A DNA stretch of 47,780 nucleotides from Limivivens sp034101475 (GTDB taxonomy: Bacteria > Bacillota > Clostridia > Lachnospirales > Lachnospiraceae). Under the pieces are notes generated by a model that was not told the DNA's origin, did no database searches, and saw only the letters and a list, made by a program, of their open reading frames with translations. The stretch is from NCBI GenBank assembly GCA_034101475.1, contig JAXEJQ010000091.1:1-47780 (forward strand). The letters run 5' to 3'. Positions 23,648 through 32,269 of this stretch are shown here, in pieces (within the stretch, counting starts at the first letter, position 1; each line of letters opens with the position of its first letter). A program made the position numbers and the translations under genes.

Positions 23648-24592
23648 TCAGATCAATCCCAGCGTTTTCAGAAGGAACAGCCACCCCGTAAGCGTAACCG
23701 CGCTGAACAGGGTGGTAACCATCACCACGCTGGAGGTCAGAACGCCCTCATGGCCCATATTTCGTGCCATAATGTAGCAGCTCACCGTACTGGCTGAGCC
23801 CAGCATCACCAGAATCGCCACCAGTTTTTCCTCCCGGAAGCCAAGCTGTACCGCAATCGGAAGAAAGATGGCCGCAAGCCCCACCAGCTTCAGAAAGGCC
23901 GCACCCAGAGCCGCTTTCATTTTGCCGGACACCCTGGAAATATCAAAGGAAGCTCCCATGGCCATCAGGCCCAGCGGAGTGGCCAGCACCGCCAGATTTT
24001 TCACCGTTTTCTGCAGGATCTGCGGCTGGGGGATTTTCAGCAAAGACCAGAGCAGGCCCGCCAGAATCCCCAGAATGATGGGATTCGTCAGAATGTCCCT
24101 GGCCGTCTTTTTCAAAACCGCGCTGCCAAGAACACCCCGTCCCGGCTTAACCAGAGAAAGAACAATCACCGCCATGACGTTATAGAGCGGTACCGTACCG
24201 ATAATCATCAGAGGCGCCATGCCGGAGGTTCCATACAGATTCTGAATAAAGGCAATTCCCAGAATCGCCGCGCTGCTCCGGTAACCGGCCTGAATAAATT
24301 CCCCCTGCACCGACCTGTCCTTCACCAGGAAGGACAGTCCCCATACAATCAGAATTCCCGCCAGAGTGGCAAAAAAACAGAAAAGAACAAATCCCGCATC
24401 CCAGGCCTCGTAAAAATCCGTGCCGGACAAGTCCTCAAACAACAGGGCCGGAAGGGCCGCCGTAAAGACAAATCTGTTCATTTTCGCAACAAAACTTTCA
24501 TCCATCAGGCCGACTTTCCGAAACAGCATTCCCAGAGCCATTGTCAGAAAAATCGGCAGTGTCGCGTTAAAGCTGAATATCAGGTTCTCCAT
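23648..24592 (-). CDS. AEC family transporter (auxin efflux carrier/malate permease-like)
   Basis: This is a secondary carrier of 314 residues with ten hydrophobic segments in a five-plus-five arrangement. Family-typical stretches are LPIFLTMALGMLFRKVG, TNPIILGILAGLLWSL, LATPLGLMAMGASF and the C-terminal gating-like segment ASTVSCYIMARNMG. Bacterial AEC proteins move organic acids or amino-acid-like anions; the substrate cannot be read. The ATG at 24592 follows AAAGGAGAA. An intrinsic terminator ends about 20 bases before this start, so its own promoter, or read-through from the sirtuin gene, is unclear. Confidence 0.9.
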   Translation of the reverse strand: MENLIFSFNATLPIFLTMALGMLFRKVGLMDESFVAKMNRFVFTAALPALLFEDLSGTDFYEAWDAGFVLFCFFATLAGILIVWGLSFLVKDRSVQGEFIQAGYRSSAAILGIAFIQNLYGTSGMAPLMIIGTVPLYNVMAVIVLSLVKPGRGVLGSAVLKKTARDILTNPIILGILAGLLWSLLKIPQPQILQKTVKNLAVLATPLGLMAMGASFDISRVSGKMKAALGAAFLKLVGLAAIFLPIAVQLGFREEKLVAILVMLGSASTVSCYIMARNMGHEGVLTSSVVMVTTLFSAVTLTGWLFLLKTLGLI

Positions 24593-24610
24593 TTCTTCTC
24601 CTTTCCCGTG

Positions 24611-24639
24611 AAAAAGACGCCGCACATCGGTACGGCGTC
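24611..24639 (-). terminator. Intrinsic terminator between the sirtuin and AEC genes
   Basis: On the minus strand GACGCCG pairs with CGGCGTC around a 10-nt loop and is followed by five Us. It ends only 19 bases before the AEC start codon. A second hairpin, GCAGGAAA/TTTCCTGC, lies about 20 bases before it. Confidence 0.75.
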
Positions 24640-24711
24640 CATTTTATCCATTACCTTCTGCAGGAAACTGCTTTTTCCTGCCCGATCCCCTTTTCCCTTC
24701 CGGGAAGTCTC

Positions 24712-25440
24712 TCAATAACCAAGCTTCGACAGCACGTTCTTCGGCTCATCATAAATCAGAAGATCTGCTCTGTCATCCATCAGACAGTTTTCCCTGTGAA
24801 TAATCACCAGATATTTCCCCCGGAAATATTTGATATAATTATGAAACGCCTCAGAGTGAATGGAAGTGCCCAGGACCAAAAGTACCTCTGCCTTTTCAAT
24901 CTCTCTGGTAGTCTGCTCCATCAGGCGGCTGTCAATCATCTCTCCAAAAAGGTTCACCCCCGGCCGGATCACAGAACTGCACTTTTCACACACCGGAACC
25001 CGTTTGCTGTCCCGGACATATTCCATGGGATACGATCTCCCGCACCGCAGACAGGTATTCACATAGATGCTGCCGTGAAGATTAATCACCCGTTTGCATC
25101 CCGCTCTCTGAGAAAGCTCGTAAATATTTGCGGTCACGATACAGTCCAGATCTCCGGCCTCTTCCATCAGAGCAAGCACACGGCCGGACTCTCCGGGCTT
25201 TAAGTCAGCCAGAATCTCCTTCTTATAAAACTGAAAAAATTTCTCCGGCCTTGTATTATAATAAACGCTGGTAAACATTTCCTCCGGGCCCGCCCCGTAT
25301 TTTGTCTCAATGTCATAGGCCCGCTCCGGCTTTCGAACCGGAATATAGCCTGCCTCCTCCAGCATCCCTGATCCGCAGAGCGCCACAGTGTAATCACTCT
25401 CTTTCAGAATCCGTCTCAGCATCTCGATCTTCTTTTCCAT
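24712..25440 (-). CDS. Divergent Sir2-family (sirtuin-like) protein
   Basis: This is a 242-residue cytoplasmic protein related to NAD-dependent deacylases. The catalytic-type His is kept (H122 in INLHGSIY), as is the structural zinc ribbon C130-x2-C133 and C151-x2-C154. The late motifs VNLFGE and LVLGTSIHSEAF match sirtuins. However, the NAD-site GAGxS...GIPxFR reads LCGSGMLEEAGYIPVRK, and the TQNID motif reads TANIYEL, losing the Gln and the nicotinamide-contacting Asp. It may act on a different acyl group, be an ADP-ribosyltransferase/NAD hydrolase, or be catalytically altered. It is monocistronic with its own promoter and terminator. Confidence 0.82.
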   Translation of the reverse strand: MEKKIEMLRRILKESDYTVALCGSGMLEEAGYIPVRKPERAYDIETKYGAGPEEMFTSVYYNTRPEKFFQFYKKEILADLKPGESGRVLALMEEAGDLDCIVTANIYELSQRAGCKRVINLHGSIYVNTCLRCGRSYPMEYVRDSKRVPVCEKCSSVIRPGVNLFGEMIDSRLMEQTTREIEKAEVLLVLGTSIHSEAFHNYIKYFRGKYLVIIHRENCLMDDRADLLIYDEPKNVLSKLGY

Positions 25441-25554
25441 AGCCTTGCCCCCTTAAGCGGTGTCTTCCCGTTCCGGAAATTCACTCTTAAAATTTTTGAA
25501 TCACCTTACAAATGAGCCTGTCGTTGATTTTCCCCTTGCTCATATGATACATAA

Positions 25555-25583
25555 ACTATACTACAAAGAAAATGTTTCGTCAA
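25555..25583 (-). promoter_or_regulatory. Promoter of the sirtuin-like gene
   Basis: TTGACG (25583-25578), a 17-bp spacer, then TATAGT (25560-25555) on the minus strand. The leader to the start at 25440 is about 110 nt with no recognised element. Confidence 0.75.
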
Positions 25584-25673
25584 TATATCATAGAATTCTT
25601 CGATATTTTTCTTTTATTTTCTGAATATTACGCACGTTTTTCTTCGTATTCCGTTTTTTTCAAAAATCTGACA

Positions 25674-27053
25674 TCAGAAGTTCTGCTTTTCTCCCTCCTT
25701 CAGCTCCTTCAGCACACTGAGTCCGATGGGAAGCGCCAGTGCCATGGTAAAAATATCTGACACCGTCTGGCACATCTGGACCCCCAGAAGCCCAAAAAGC
25801 CTGGGCAGAATGTAGATCAGCGGCAGGAAAAACAGTCCCTGCCGTGCCGCTGCCAGAACGGATGCCTTCAGAGATTTGCCGATGGTCTGCAGGCACATAT
25901 TGCACATCACAATCCAGCTGTTCAATGGAAAAACCACACACTGCAGGCGCAGCGCCAGCGTGCCGATCCGGACCACATCCGGATCTTCCCTGAAAATTTC
26001 CACCACCGGCTCAGCGAACACAAATCCAATGGCCGAAATAATCACCAGAAAGACCGCCGCCACCTTCACGCAGAACCAGAAGGCCTCCCGGACACGCCCA
26101 TACTTTTTCGCACCGTAATTCGTTCCGCACACGGGCTGAAATCCCTGTCCAAAACCAATCAGCGCCGAATTCGCGAACATGGAAACCCGGGAAACAATTC
26201 CCATGGCTGCAATGGCTGCATCCGCATAGACACCTCCGAACAATCCTGCCGCCGTGTTCAGACAGATGGTTGCGATACTTCCCAGTCCCTGTCTGCAGAG
26301 GGAAGGAACACCACCTTTAAAAATCATCACCATCCGCTGGCCTGTAGGCTTAAAATTTCGAAACTGAATCCGGAAATTCCCGCCTTTGCTGCTGGCCCGC
26401 AGGAGAATCAGGAAGCTGACAATCTGACTGATCACCGTAGCTGCCGCCGCTCCCGCGACACCCATGTGAAATCCAAAAATCAGAATCGGATCCAGAACAA
26501 TATTCAGCACTGCTCCGGCTGTAATGCCAACCATGGCATAGGAAGCGCTTCCCTGAAAGCGGAGCTGGTTATTCAGTACCAGGGAAGACATCATAAACGG
26601 CGTTCCGATCAGAATAATCCGCAGATAACTCATCGTGTACGGCAAAATCGTCTCCGTAGACCCAAGAAACACAGACAGCGGTTCCAGAAAAATCAGCCCC
26701 GCGCAGCCCAGAACGATCCCGGCCAGAAAAGCACTGAAAAATCCGGTGGCTGCCATCACCGCCGCTTCCTCAAACTCCTTGGCGCCCAGTTTTCTGGAAA
26801 TATAATTTCCGGATCCATGGCCAAAGAAGAAGCCGATGGCCTGAATCAGCGCCATCACAGAATAGACCACTCCCACAGCCGCTGTGGACTGTGTATTGAT
26901 TCTGCCCACAAAAATCGTATCTGCCATATTATAAAAGGAGGTCACCAGCATACTGATAATCGTTGGAACCGCCATCTGGCAAATCAGAGGAGGAATCGGC
27001 GCCGTTGTAAAATAAGCCACCTTTTCCTCCGCATTCATGTTTTTTACTCTCAT
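25674..27053 (-). CDS. MATE family efflux transporter
   Basis: This is a multidrug and toxin extrusion-type exporter of 459 residues with 12 predicted helices in two homologous halves. Family hallmarks include PIPPLICQMAVPTIISMLVTSFYNMADTIFVG at the N-terminus, GHGSGNYISRKLGA, the second-half counterpart MFANSALIGFGQGFQPVCGTNYGAKKY, and the end LKELKEGEKQNF. It uses Na+ or H+ to export cationic compounds or metabolites; the substrate is unknown. The ATG at 27053 has AGGTAGGAAG upstream, so earlier in-frame ATGs were not used. It is divergent from the AGCS symporter. Confidence 0.93.
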   Translation of the reverse strand: MRVKNMNAEEKVAYFTTAPIPPLICQMAVPTIISMLVTSFYNMADTIFVGRINTQSTAAVGVVYSVMALIQAIGFFFGHGSGNYISRKLGAKEFEEAAVMAATGFFSAFLAGIVLGCAGLIFLEPLSVFLGSTETILPYTMSYLRIILIGTPFMMSSLVLNNQLRFQGSASYAMVGITAGAVLNIVLDPILIFGFHMGVAGAAAATVISQIVSFLILLRASSKGGNFRIQFRNFKPTGQRMVMIFKGGVPSLCRQGLGSIATICLNTAAGLFGGVYADAAIAAMGIVSRVSMFANSALIGFGQGFQPVCGTNYGAKKYGRVREAFWFCVKVAAVFLVIISAIGFVFAEPVVEIFREDPDVVRIGTLALRLQCVVFPLNSWIVMCNMCLQTIGKSLKASVLAAARQGLFFLPLIYILPRLFGLLGVQMCQTVSDIFTMALALPIGLSVLKELKEGEKQNF

Positions 27054-27090
27054 TCTTCCTACCTCGCTGCCCAATTCATCTTTTTCATTA

Positions 27091-27119
27091 AGTGTAACAT
27101 TTTTTGCAGATACTGTAAA
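27091..27119 (-). promoter_or_regulatory. Promoter of the MATE gene
   Basis: TTTACA (27119-27114), a 17-bp spacer, then TACACT (27096-27091) on the minus strand, about 40 bases before the start. Confidence 0.65.
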
Positions 27120-27166
27120 GATTTCGATTTGCAGCAGCATTTTTACGATTTTTCTTCATTTTTGTG

Positions 27167-27195
27167 TTGTTTTTTTGTGCAAAAGGGCGTATACT
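27167..27195 (+). promoter_or_regulatory. Promoter of the AGCS symporter gene
   Basis: TTGTTT (27167-27172), a 17-bp spacer, then TATACT (27190-27195), about 65 bases before the start. Confidence 0.55.
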
Positions 27196-27261
27196 CAAAC
27201 CAAAGCGCAAAGAAGCGAAACCGCAGGATTTCGCTTCCATTTTTTTAAGGGAGGTTATGTT

Positions 27262-28806
27262 ATGCAAGCACTATTCGATGCCATCAATGCGGTCTGTGGA
27301 AAGATTCAGATTGTGTCCAATCTCTTCTGGGATTTCCCCACCAATTTTGACTGGTATGCCAACATTCCGATTCTCGGAAACTTTTCTCTTGCCATCATTC
27401 TTCTGATCGGCTCCGGAATCTTCTTTTCTTTCAACCTGGGTTTTATCCAGGTGCGGAAATTCCGTCACGGTATTCAGGTTTTAAAAAACAGCAAGGCTGA
27501 AAAAACCGGCATATCGCCGCTGGCGGCTTTCTTCCTGTCCACAGCCATGCGGGTAGGACCCGGCAATATTCTCGGTGTTACCGGCGCCATTTCCATCGGC
27601 GGCCCAGGTGCCCTTTTCTGGATGTGGGTCTCCGCATTTTTCGGTATGGCGACTGCTTACACCGAATCCACCCTTGCCCAGATCTTTAAAGAGCGAAAAG
27701 GTGATGAATATATCGGCGGTCTCGCCTTCTATGGCAAGCGTCTGCTGAAAGGCTCCGCAGTGGCCGGTGTTGTCCTGTCTGTCATGTATATTATCTATGC
27801 GCTGCTTTGTTTCCCTGCCCAGGGCTTTAACACCGTATCTGCCGTAGGACAGATTGCGGAAACGCTCACCGGCAGAACCATTCCCACCAACTCGGCTCTT
27901 TACTGGATTGCCTTCGTGATCCTTCTGATCGTGATTATTGCCGTTTCCTTCGGCGGCATCAAAAAGGTCACCAAGGTCACCGATGTTCTGGTGCCCATTA
28001 TGGCAGTCATTTATGTACTTACTGTATTGGTGCTGATTGTTGTTAACTTTACCAGAATCCCCTGGTTCTTCTATGCCGTATTTACAGAAGCCTTCAAGCC
28101 GGAAGCTGTTTTCGGCGGCGCCTTCGGCATCGCACTGATTCAGGGTGTGAAGCGCGGACTGATGTCCAACGAAGCCGGCCAGGGTACCATTACCATGCCT
28201 GCAGCCGCATCCAATGCCGCCCATCCCTGTGACCAGGGCTGTGTTCAGGCCATCGGTGTCTTTCTGGATACCATCGTGATCTGTACGCTGACCGGTTTCG
28301 TGGTGATTATGGGCCGTGTATGGCTCACCGACAACGCCGCAGCCTGGTTCGATCTCGGGAAGCTGCCTAAATATCTGGCATCCGCTACAGAGCTGACCCC
28401 CGGAACAGCCTTTAATTCCATCGTCTCTCTGCTGATCTCCGTCTGCTTCGGCCTGTTTGCCTTTACCTGCCTGCTGGGCTTTATGTCCTTCACAGAAATC
28501 TGTGCAAACCGGATTTCCACCAGGAAATCCTTTATCAACACGATCCGCGTTCTCTGCCTGGCCGTCATTTCTTTCGGAGTGCTGACCAGCATTGCAGGCA
28601 TGGATCTGGGTTCTCTCTGGGATCTGTCAGATTTCGCGAACATTCTGATTGCCTACTGCAACATCCCGCTTCTGTATATCGGATTTAAATATGTTAAAAA
28701 AGCAACACTCCATTTTGAAAAACAGGACGGCACTCCCTTCACCTCCAAGGTAGTGGGGATCGATGTTCCGGTCTGGGATGAGAAAGCGAAAAAAGAACGC
28801 TCTTAA
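27262..28806 (+). CDS. Sodium:alanine/glycine symporter (AGCS family)
   Basis: This is a Na+-coupled amino acid importer of 514 residues with about 11 helices. Family signatures are GSGIFFSFNLGFIQVRKFRHG, AMRVGPGNILGVTGAISIGGPGALFWMWVSAFFGMATAYTE, the substrate-site region GVKRGLMSNEAGQGT and the segment FTCLLGFMSFTEIC. Alanine and glycine are the usual substrates. The ATG at 27262 has AAGGGAGG at good spacing; the open frame extends much further upstream but overlaps the divergent MATE start. A terminator hairpin overlaps its own stop codon. Confidence 0.95.
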   Translation: MQALFDAINAVCGKIQIVSNLFWDFPTNFDWYANIPILGNFSLAIILLIGSGIFFSFNLGFIQVRKFRHGIQVLKNSKAEKTGISPLAAFFLSTAMRVGPGNILGVTGAISIGGPGALFWMWVSAFFGMATAYTESTLAQIFKERKGDEYIGGLAFYGKRLLKGSAVAGVVLSVMYIIYALLCFPAQGFNTVSAVGQIAETLTGRTIPTNSALYWIAFVILLIVIIAVSFGGIKKVTKVTDVLVPIMAVIYVLTVLVLIVVNFTRIPWFFYAVFTEAFKPEAVFGGAFGIALIQGVKRGLMSNEAGQGTITMPAAASNAAHPCDQGCVQAIGVFLDTIVICTLTGFVVIMGRVWLTDNAAAWFDLGKLPKYLASATELTPGTAFNSIVSLLISVCFGLFAFTCLLGFMSFTEICANRISTRKSFINTIRVLCLAVISFGVLTSIAGMDLGSLWDLSDFANILIAYCNIPLLYIGFKYVKKATLHFEKQDGTPFTSKVVGIDVPVWDEKAKKERS

Positions 28807-28819
28807 GCGTTCTTTTTTT
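28792..28819 (+). terminator. Intrinsic terminator overlapping the AGCS stop codon
   Basis: AAAGAACGC-TCTTAA-GCGTTCTTT followed by Ts. The stop codon TAA (28804-28806) lies in the hairpin loop, so the last codons are part of the terminator. Confidence 0.85.
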
Positions 28820-28833
28820 GGTCCTGCCTGCTT

Positions 28834-28868
28834 AAAAAACAAAAGAATCACTTCTTTCGAAGTGACTC
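28834..28868 (-). terminator. Intrinsic terminator of the secreted OB-like gene
   Basis: On the minus strand GAGTCACTTC-GAAA-GAAGTGATTC is followed by TTTTGTTTTTT, 25 bases after the stop at 28893. Confidence 0.85.
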
Positions 28869-28892
28869 CTTTGTACTTTCGTATCATTTTCC

Positions 28893-29663
28893 TTATTCAG
28901 CTGCAGCCACTGCGGTAATGTGGGGATTCACGCCTTCATACCAGTACAGGAAGCCTTCCAGGTCGATCACGTCACCGATCTCCAGCTCCGTCACGGCCTG
29001 ATAAACCTCGGTGGTATTGTCACACAGATAGGACTCTACTGTAAAGGTATAGGTTTCACCGTTCAGGGAAACATTAAAATACAGATCATCGCCATCCTGA
29101 CCAGAACCGTCCCAGGCATACAGGAAAGCTACATCGTTTCCGTCATCATCCTGACCGGCAGCCTCCACGGTCATGCCCTTGAAGGAGACGAACTCATTCT
29201 GATGCTCAATCAGCTCATCCGTACCCAGCAGCTCCGTCACATCCTCAGGCTGAGCAATGTACTCGCCCTCTTCAAATTCGAAGGTCGCATCAACAATCTC
29301 CACCTCACCGGACCACTCAGACTTGTATCCCATAACTTTGATCTTGGTTCCGACTTCCAGTTTCTCATAATCCTCCTCGGAGCAGGCCATCTGATACAGG
29401 AAATAAGCGCCGTCCTTATCCTGGGTATAAACGGTAGCCTTGTCCTCCCACCAGGACTGCTTGGCCTGAACATAGGTCTCAACCACAACTTCCGAATCCA
29501 GCTCAGCAGCAGCATACTCTTCGTAGGTCATAACGCCTTCGGATTTCACATCGGCTTCAACGGCTGCGGTTTCTGTCTCGGTCTCGGTGCCCTCTGCCAT
29601 GGCCAGGCTGCAGGGAACCAGAGTAAGGGAAAGAGTTACAAGTAATGCAGTAATCTTCTTCAT
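28893..29663 (-). CDS. Secreted acidic protein with OB-like repeats, function unknown
   Basis: This is a 256-residue exported protein. The signal peptide MKKITALLVTLSLTLVPCSLAMAEG is followed by a Glu/Thr-rich linker (TETETETAAVEAD). Then come at least two similar beta-rich stretches of the kind found in bacterial OB-fold modules: VVVETYVQAKQSWWEDKAT...LEVGTKIKVMGYKSEWSGEVEIVDATFE and FVSFKGMTVEAAG...LEIGDVIDLEGFLYWYEGVNPHITAV. The protein is strongly acidic with no catalytic motif. It resembles the OB modules of extracellular nucleases and unknown Lachnospiraceae proteins. It has its own promoter and terminator. I do not assign a ligand. Confidence 0.8.
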   Translation of the reverse strand: MKKITALLVTLSLTLVPCSLAMAEGTETETETAAVEADVKSEGVMTYEEYAAAELDSEVVVETYVQAKQSWWEDKATVYTQDKDGAYFLYQMACSEEDYEKLEVGTKIKVMGYKSEWSGEVEIVDATFEFEEGEYIAQPEDVTELLGTDELIEHQNEFVSFKGMTVEAAGQDDDGNDVAFLYAWDGSGQDGDDLYFNVSLNGETYTFTVESYLCDNTTEVYQAVTELEIGDVIDLEGFLYWYEGVNPHITAVAAAE

Positions 29664-29705
29664 TTTTATTCTCCTTTTCCGCTAAATGTTTGAAAATACA
29701 CCCTC

Positions 29706-29733
29706 ATTATACACCAACCCCCGCAGAAATCAA
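29706..29733 (-). promoter_or_regulatory. Promoter of the secreted OB-like gene
   Basis: TTGATT (29733-29728), a 16-bp spacer, then TATAAT (29711-29706) on the minus strand, immediately after the end of the sugar-transporter operon. Confidence 0.7.
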
Positions 29734-29756
29734 CGTTTATCTTACACTTTTTCGGC

Positions 29757-31385
29757 TCACCGCCTGTCACGCCGTCTGCCAAAAAGCAGATACAGCAGGA
29801 TCAGAACCCAGGCAGCTGCCAGAGACCCCAAAAGCAGCACCGCCGTTCCGGGAAGAGGCCCCAGATCAGCCTTTCCTCCTGCCGCCGCTCCGCCCTGGTT
29901 GCCCTGATCCAGATGATACAGAGCCTTCACCTCGTCATACAGATTCACAAGGTACTCGTCATTGACCTCCTGTCTGCGCCGGACTGACTTGGCAACACTC
30001 TCGATCATCTGCCCGGCCGCATCCCGCAGAGATGCCGAACCGTTAAACACCGGCGTGGTAAAGGTATCCTCCGTATGCTCCAGCAGCAGCTCAGAGGCCT
30101 GAATCTTCACCTCATAGTACGTACTGCTGTCCTCACCGCATCGGGACAGGTAATCCTGATACTCGGCGGAATCACGGGCCTTGCTGGTCACAGGCACATA
30201 CCCTTCGGTTTCCGCATAGGCAATTTGAACCTCATTGGTCAGCAGATACTGGGCAAACAGCCAGGAAGCCAGCACCTCCTGCGGATCCTCTTTATTAAAA
30301 ATACAGACCGAAGGCCCCTGGGAAATCATCTGCGGATTCTCCGGATCAAACTGCGGAATGGTCATCACTGCCGTTTCAAATTCCACAAATTTATCCTCAC
30401 TGATATCGGAAAGCGGCGCCTCCGACCCCATCCAGGTCGCCCCTGCCGTGGAATCGATGGCAAACACACACTGTCCCGCATTCAGGAAATTGGCCGGATA
30501 ACTGGAAATCTTAAAAGTAGAAAAGGCACCCGTTTTCGCATGCTCCGCAACGGTATAGAGAAGCTCCTTTGTGGTATCATTGAAAATCAGGATTTCTCCC
30601 TCTTCCGTGGAATACCCGGCTCCCTTCTGCTTCAGCATCTGAATCATCATATTATCCGTGGATTTGTAAAGAAAGGGAATCATGGTTTTCTGGCCGTTCA
30701 GCAGAAAATTTTCCTCCTCATCCCGGGCCATGGCCGCTTCAGAAACCGCCCAGACAAAATCCCAGGTCAGGGTCTCCGGCAGCGTGTAGCCCAGAGCCTC
30801 CACATACGTTTTATTGACATAGCAGGCTTCCGTGGAACGCATATAGGGAATCGCATAATAATGGCCGTTAAAAGAACATTCCTCCAGAAACCGGGGAATC
30901 ACTTCCTCAGCCGTGGGCGAATCGTAGCGCAGCTCTGTTCCTCCCAGACCATACTTTTCGTCGGCAAAAAGTCCGTCCAGCGAAACCACGCTTTCTTCGC
31001 CGGTCAGGTAGGTCGCGATATGATCCGGATAGGTAATGCAGACATTGGGCGTGGTATTGGTGGAAATATTCGTAATAACATCATTATAGATTTTCCCGTA
31101 ATCCGTATACAGTCTCAGGTTCACGGTAATATTGGGATACAGCGCTTCAAAATCCTCGATGGCCTTTTCATAAATCCGTGTCTGGGTCTTATTGGTGTCG
31201 TTCTTCGCCCAGAAGGTGATCTCATAGGTTCCGGAGGTATCGAATTCCTCCGGGATCTCAAAGGCTGTCTGTCCCCGGGAACCATGGCATCCGGTCAGTG
31301 TCAGGGCTCCGGCCAGACCAAGGCTCAGAAGGATTCCGGTCCATTTCAACATTCTGCCCATTTTCTTTTCCATCCTTCTTCTCAT
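29757..31385 (-). CDS. Sugar-type ABC transporter solute-binding lipoprotein with C-terminal membrane anchor
   Basis: This family 1 extracellular binding protein has 542 residues, about 100 more than usual. The N-terminal lipobox LTGC puts lipidated C33 at the mature end. Typical motifs are YEITFWAKNDTNKTQTRIYEKAIEDFEALYPNITV, PYMRSTEACYVNK and the C-lobe QGPSVCIFNK. It also has a Gly/Ala linker, then LPGTA, a hydrophobic helix and the tail RRRDRR, which looks like a sortase signal or second membrane anchor. The ATG at 31385 overlaps the permease stop as ATGA; the ATG at 31373 is an alternative. It is the last gene of its operon. The sugar or glycoside ligand is unknown. Confidence 0.9.
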   Translation of the reverse strand: MRRRMEKKMGRMLKWTGILLSLGLAGALTLTGCHGSRGQTAFEIPEEFDTSGTYEITFWAKNDTNKTQTRIYEKAIEDFEALYPNITVNLRLYTDYGKIYNDVITNISTNTTPNVCITYPDHIATYLTGEESVVSLDGLFADEKYGLGGTELRYDSPTAEEVIPRFLEECSFNGHYYAIPYMRSTEACYVNKTYVEALGYTLPETLTWDFVWAVSEAAMARDEEENFLLNGQKTMIPFLYKSTDNMMIQMLKQKGAGYSTEEGEILIFNDTTKELLYTVAEHAKTGAFSTFKISSYPANFLNAGQCVFAIDSTAGATWMGSEAPLSDISEDKFVEFETAVMTIPQFDPENPQMISQGPSVCIFNKEDPQEVLASWLFAQYLLTNEVQIAYAETEGYVPVTSKARDSAEYQDYLSRCGEDSSTYYEVKIQASELLLEHTEDTFTTPVFNGSASLRDAAGQMIESVAKSVRRRQEVNDEYLVNLYDEVKALYHLDQGNQGGAAAGGKADLGPLPGTAVLLLGSLAAAWVLILLYLLFGRRRDRR

Positions 31386-32209
31386 CCTTTGGTTCCTCCC
31401 CTTGCCACACCGGCCATGATTTTCCTGCGAAAAATCAGAAACAGAACGATGAGTGGAAGAGAAATCACCACCACCGCCGCCATCATCGCCGGAATATTCT
31501 CCCGTCCGAAGCCGTTCTCCCGGATCTCCTGAATTCCGTTTGAAACCAGGTAATAATACTCATCATCCGTAATCAGCCGGGGCCAGACGTAGGAATTCCA
31601 GCACTCAATCACCTTCAGAATGGTAATGGTGATGATCGTAGGCCTGCAGATCGGAATCATCACACGCAGCAGGTATTTCAGATCGGAGGTGCCGTCCACC
31701 TTCGCCGCGTAATAAAGCTGATCCGGCACCTGTTCGAAATTCTCCTTCAGCAGGTAAATATAAAAGACCGATGTAACCGAGGGCAGGATCAGGCCGGTGA
31801 AGGTGTTGCGCAGATCCAGATTCGTGATGGTCACATAATTCGTAATAATCACCAGCTCATTGGGGATCATCATCAGAGACAGAAAAACGGTAAAAACCAG
31901 ATTCTTCCCCCGGAATGAAAGCCTGGCAAAGGCAAAGGCCGCCAGAATGGTCACCACCAGCATGAGGGCTGTGGTCACCACGGTAAAAATCAGCGTGTTG
32001 GCAAAGTACCGCGCCAGCGGAACCTCCGTAAAGGCGTCCACATAATTCTGCAGAGTCGGCGACAGCGTAAAAAGCTTTGGAATATACTCGGAATTATAGG
32101 CGCTGTAGCTTTTTACCGATGTCAGAAGCATCCAGTAAAAAGGGAACAGAACCACAAGGGCCCAGACCGTCAGCAGCGCGTAAGTCAGGATTTTAACTGG
32201 TTTTCTCAT
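31382..32209 (-). CDS. Carbohydrate ABC transporter permease (MalG-like)
   Basis: This is the second membrane subunit of the sugar importer, 275 residues and six helices. It begins KPVKILTYALLTVWALVVLFPFYWMLLTSVK as CUT1-family MalG-type permeases do. The EAA loop reads QLYYAAKVDGTSDLKYLLRVMIPICRPT and the C-terminus FRRKIMAGVARGGTKG is standard. The start is uncertain: the ATG at 32209 gives the family N-terminus, and a GTG at 32227 is possible. It follows the other permease by about 60 bases and overlaps the binding-protein start. Confidence 0.92.
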   Translation of the reverse strand: MRKPVKILTYALLTVWALVVLFPFYWMLLTSVKSYSAYNSEYIPKLFTLSPTLQNYVDAFTEVPLARYFANTLIFTVVTTALMLVVTILAAFAFARLSFRGKNLVFTVFLSLMMIPNELVIITNYVTITNLDLRNTFTGLILPSVTSVFYIYLLKENFEQVPDQLYYAAKVDGTSDLKYLLRVMIPICRPTIITITILKVIECWNSYVWPRLITDDEYYYLVSNGIQEIRENGFGRENIPAMMAAVVVISLPLIVLFLIFRRKIMAGVARGGTKG

Positions 32210-32269
32210 CTTCTCTTTCAACCTCACAAAACATGAAAAAGGACAGCTGGAATCTCCCTTTTTGCCCTC

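Noticed and set aside
30075..31532. Long plus-strand open frame opposite the sugar-binding protein
   Set aside because: Its composition is typical of an antisense frame and it overlaps two genes with firm assignments.
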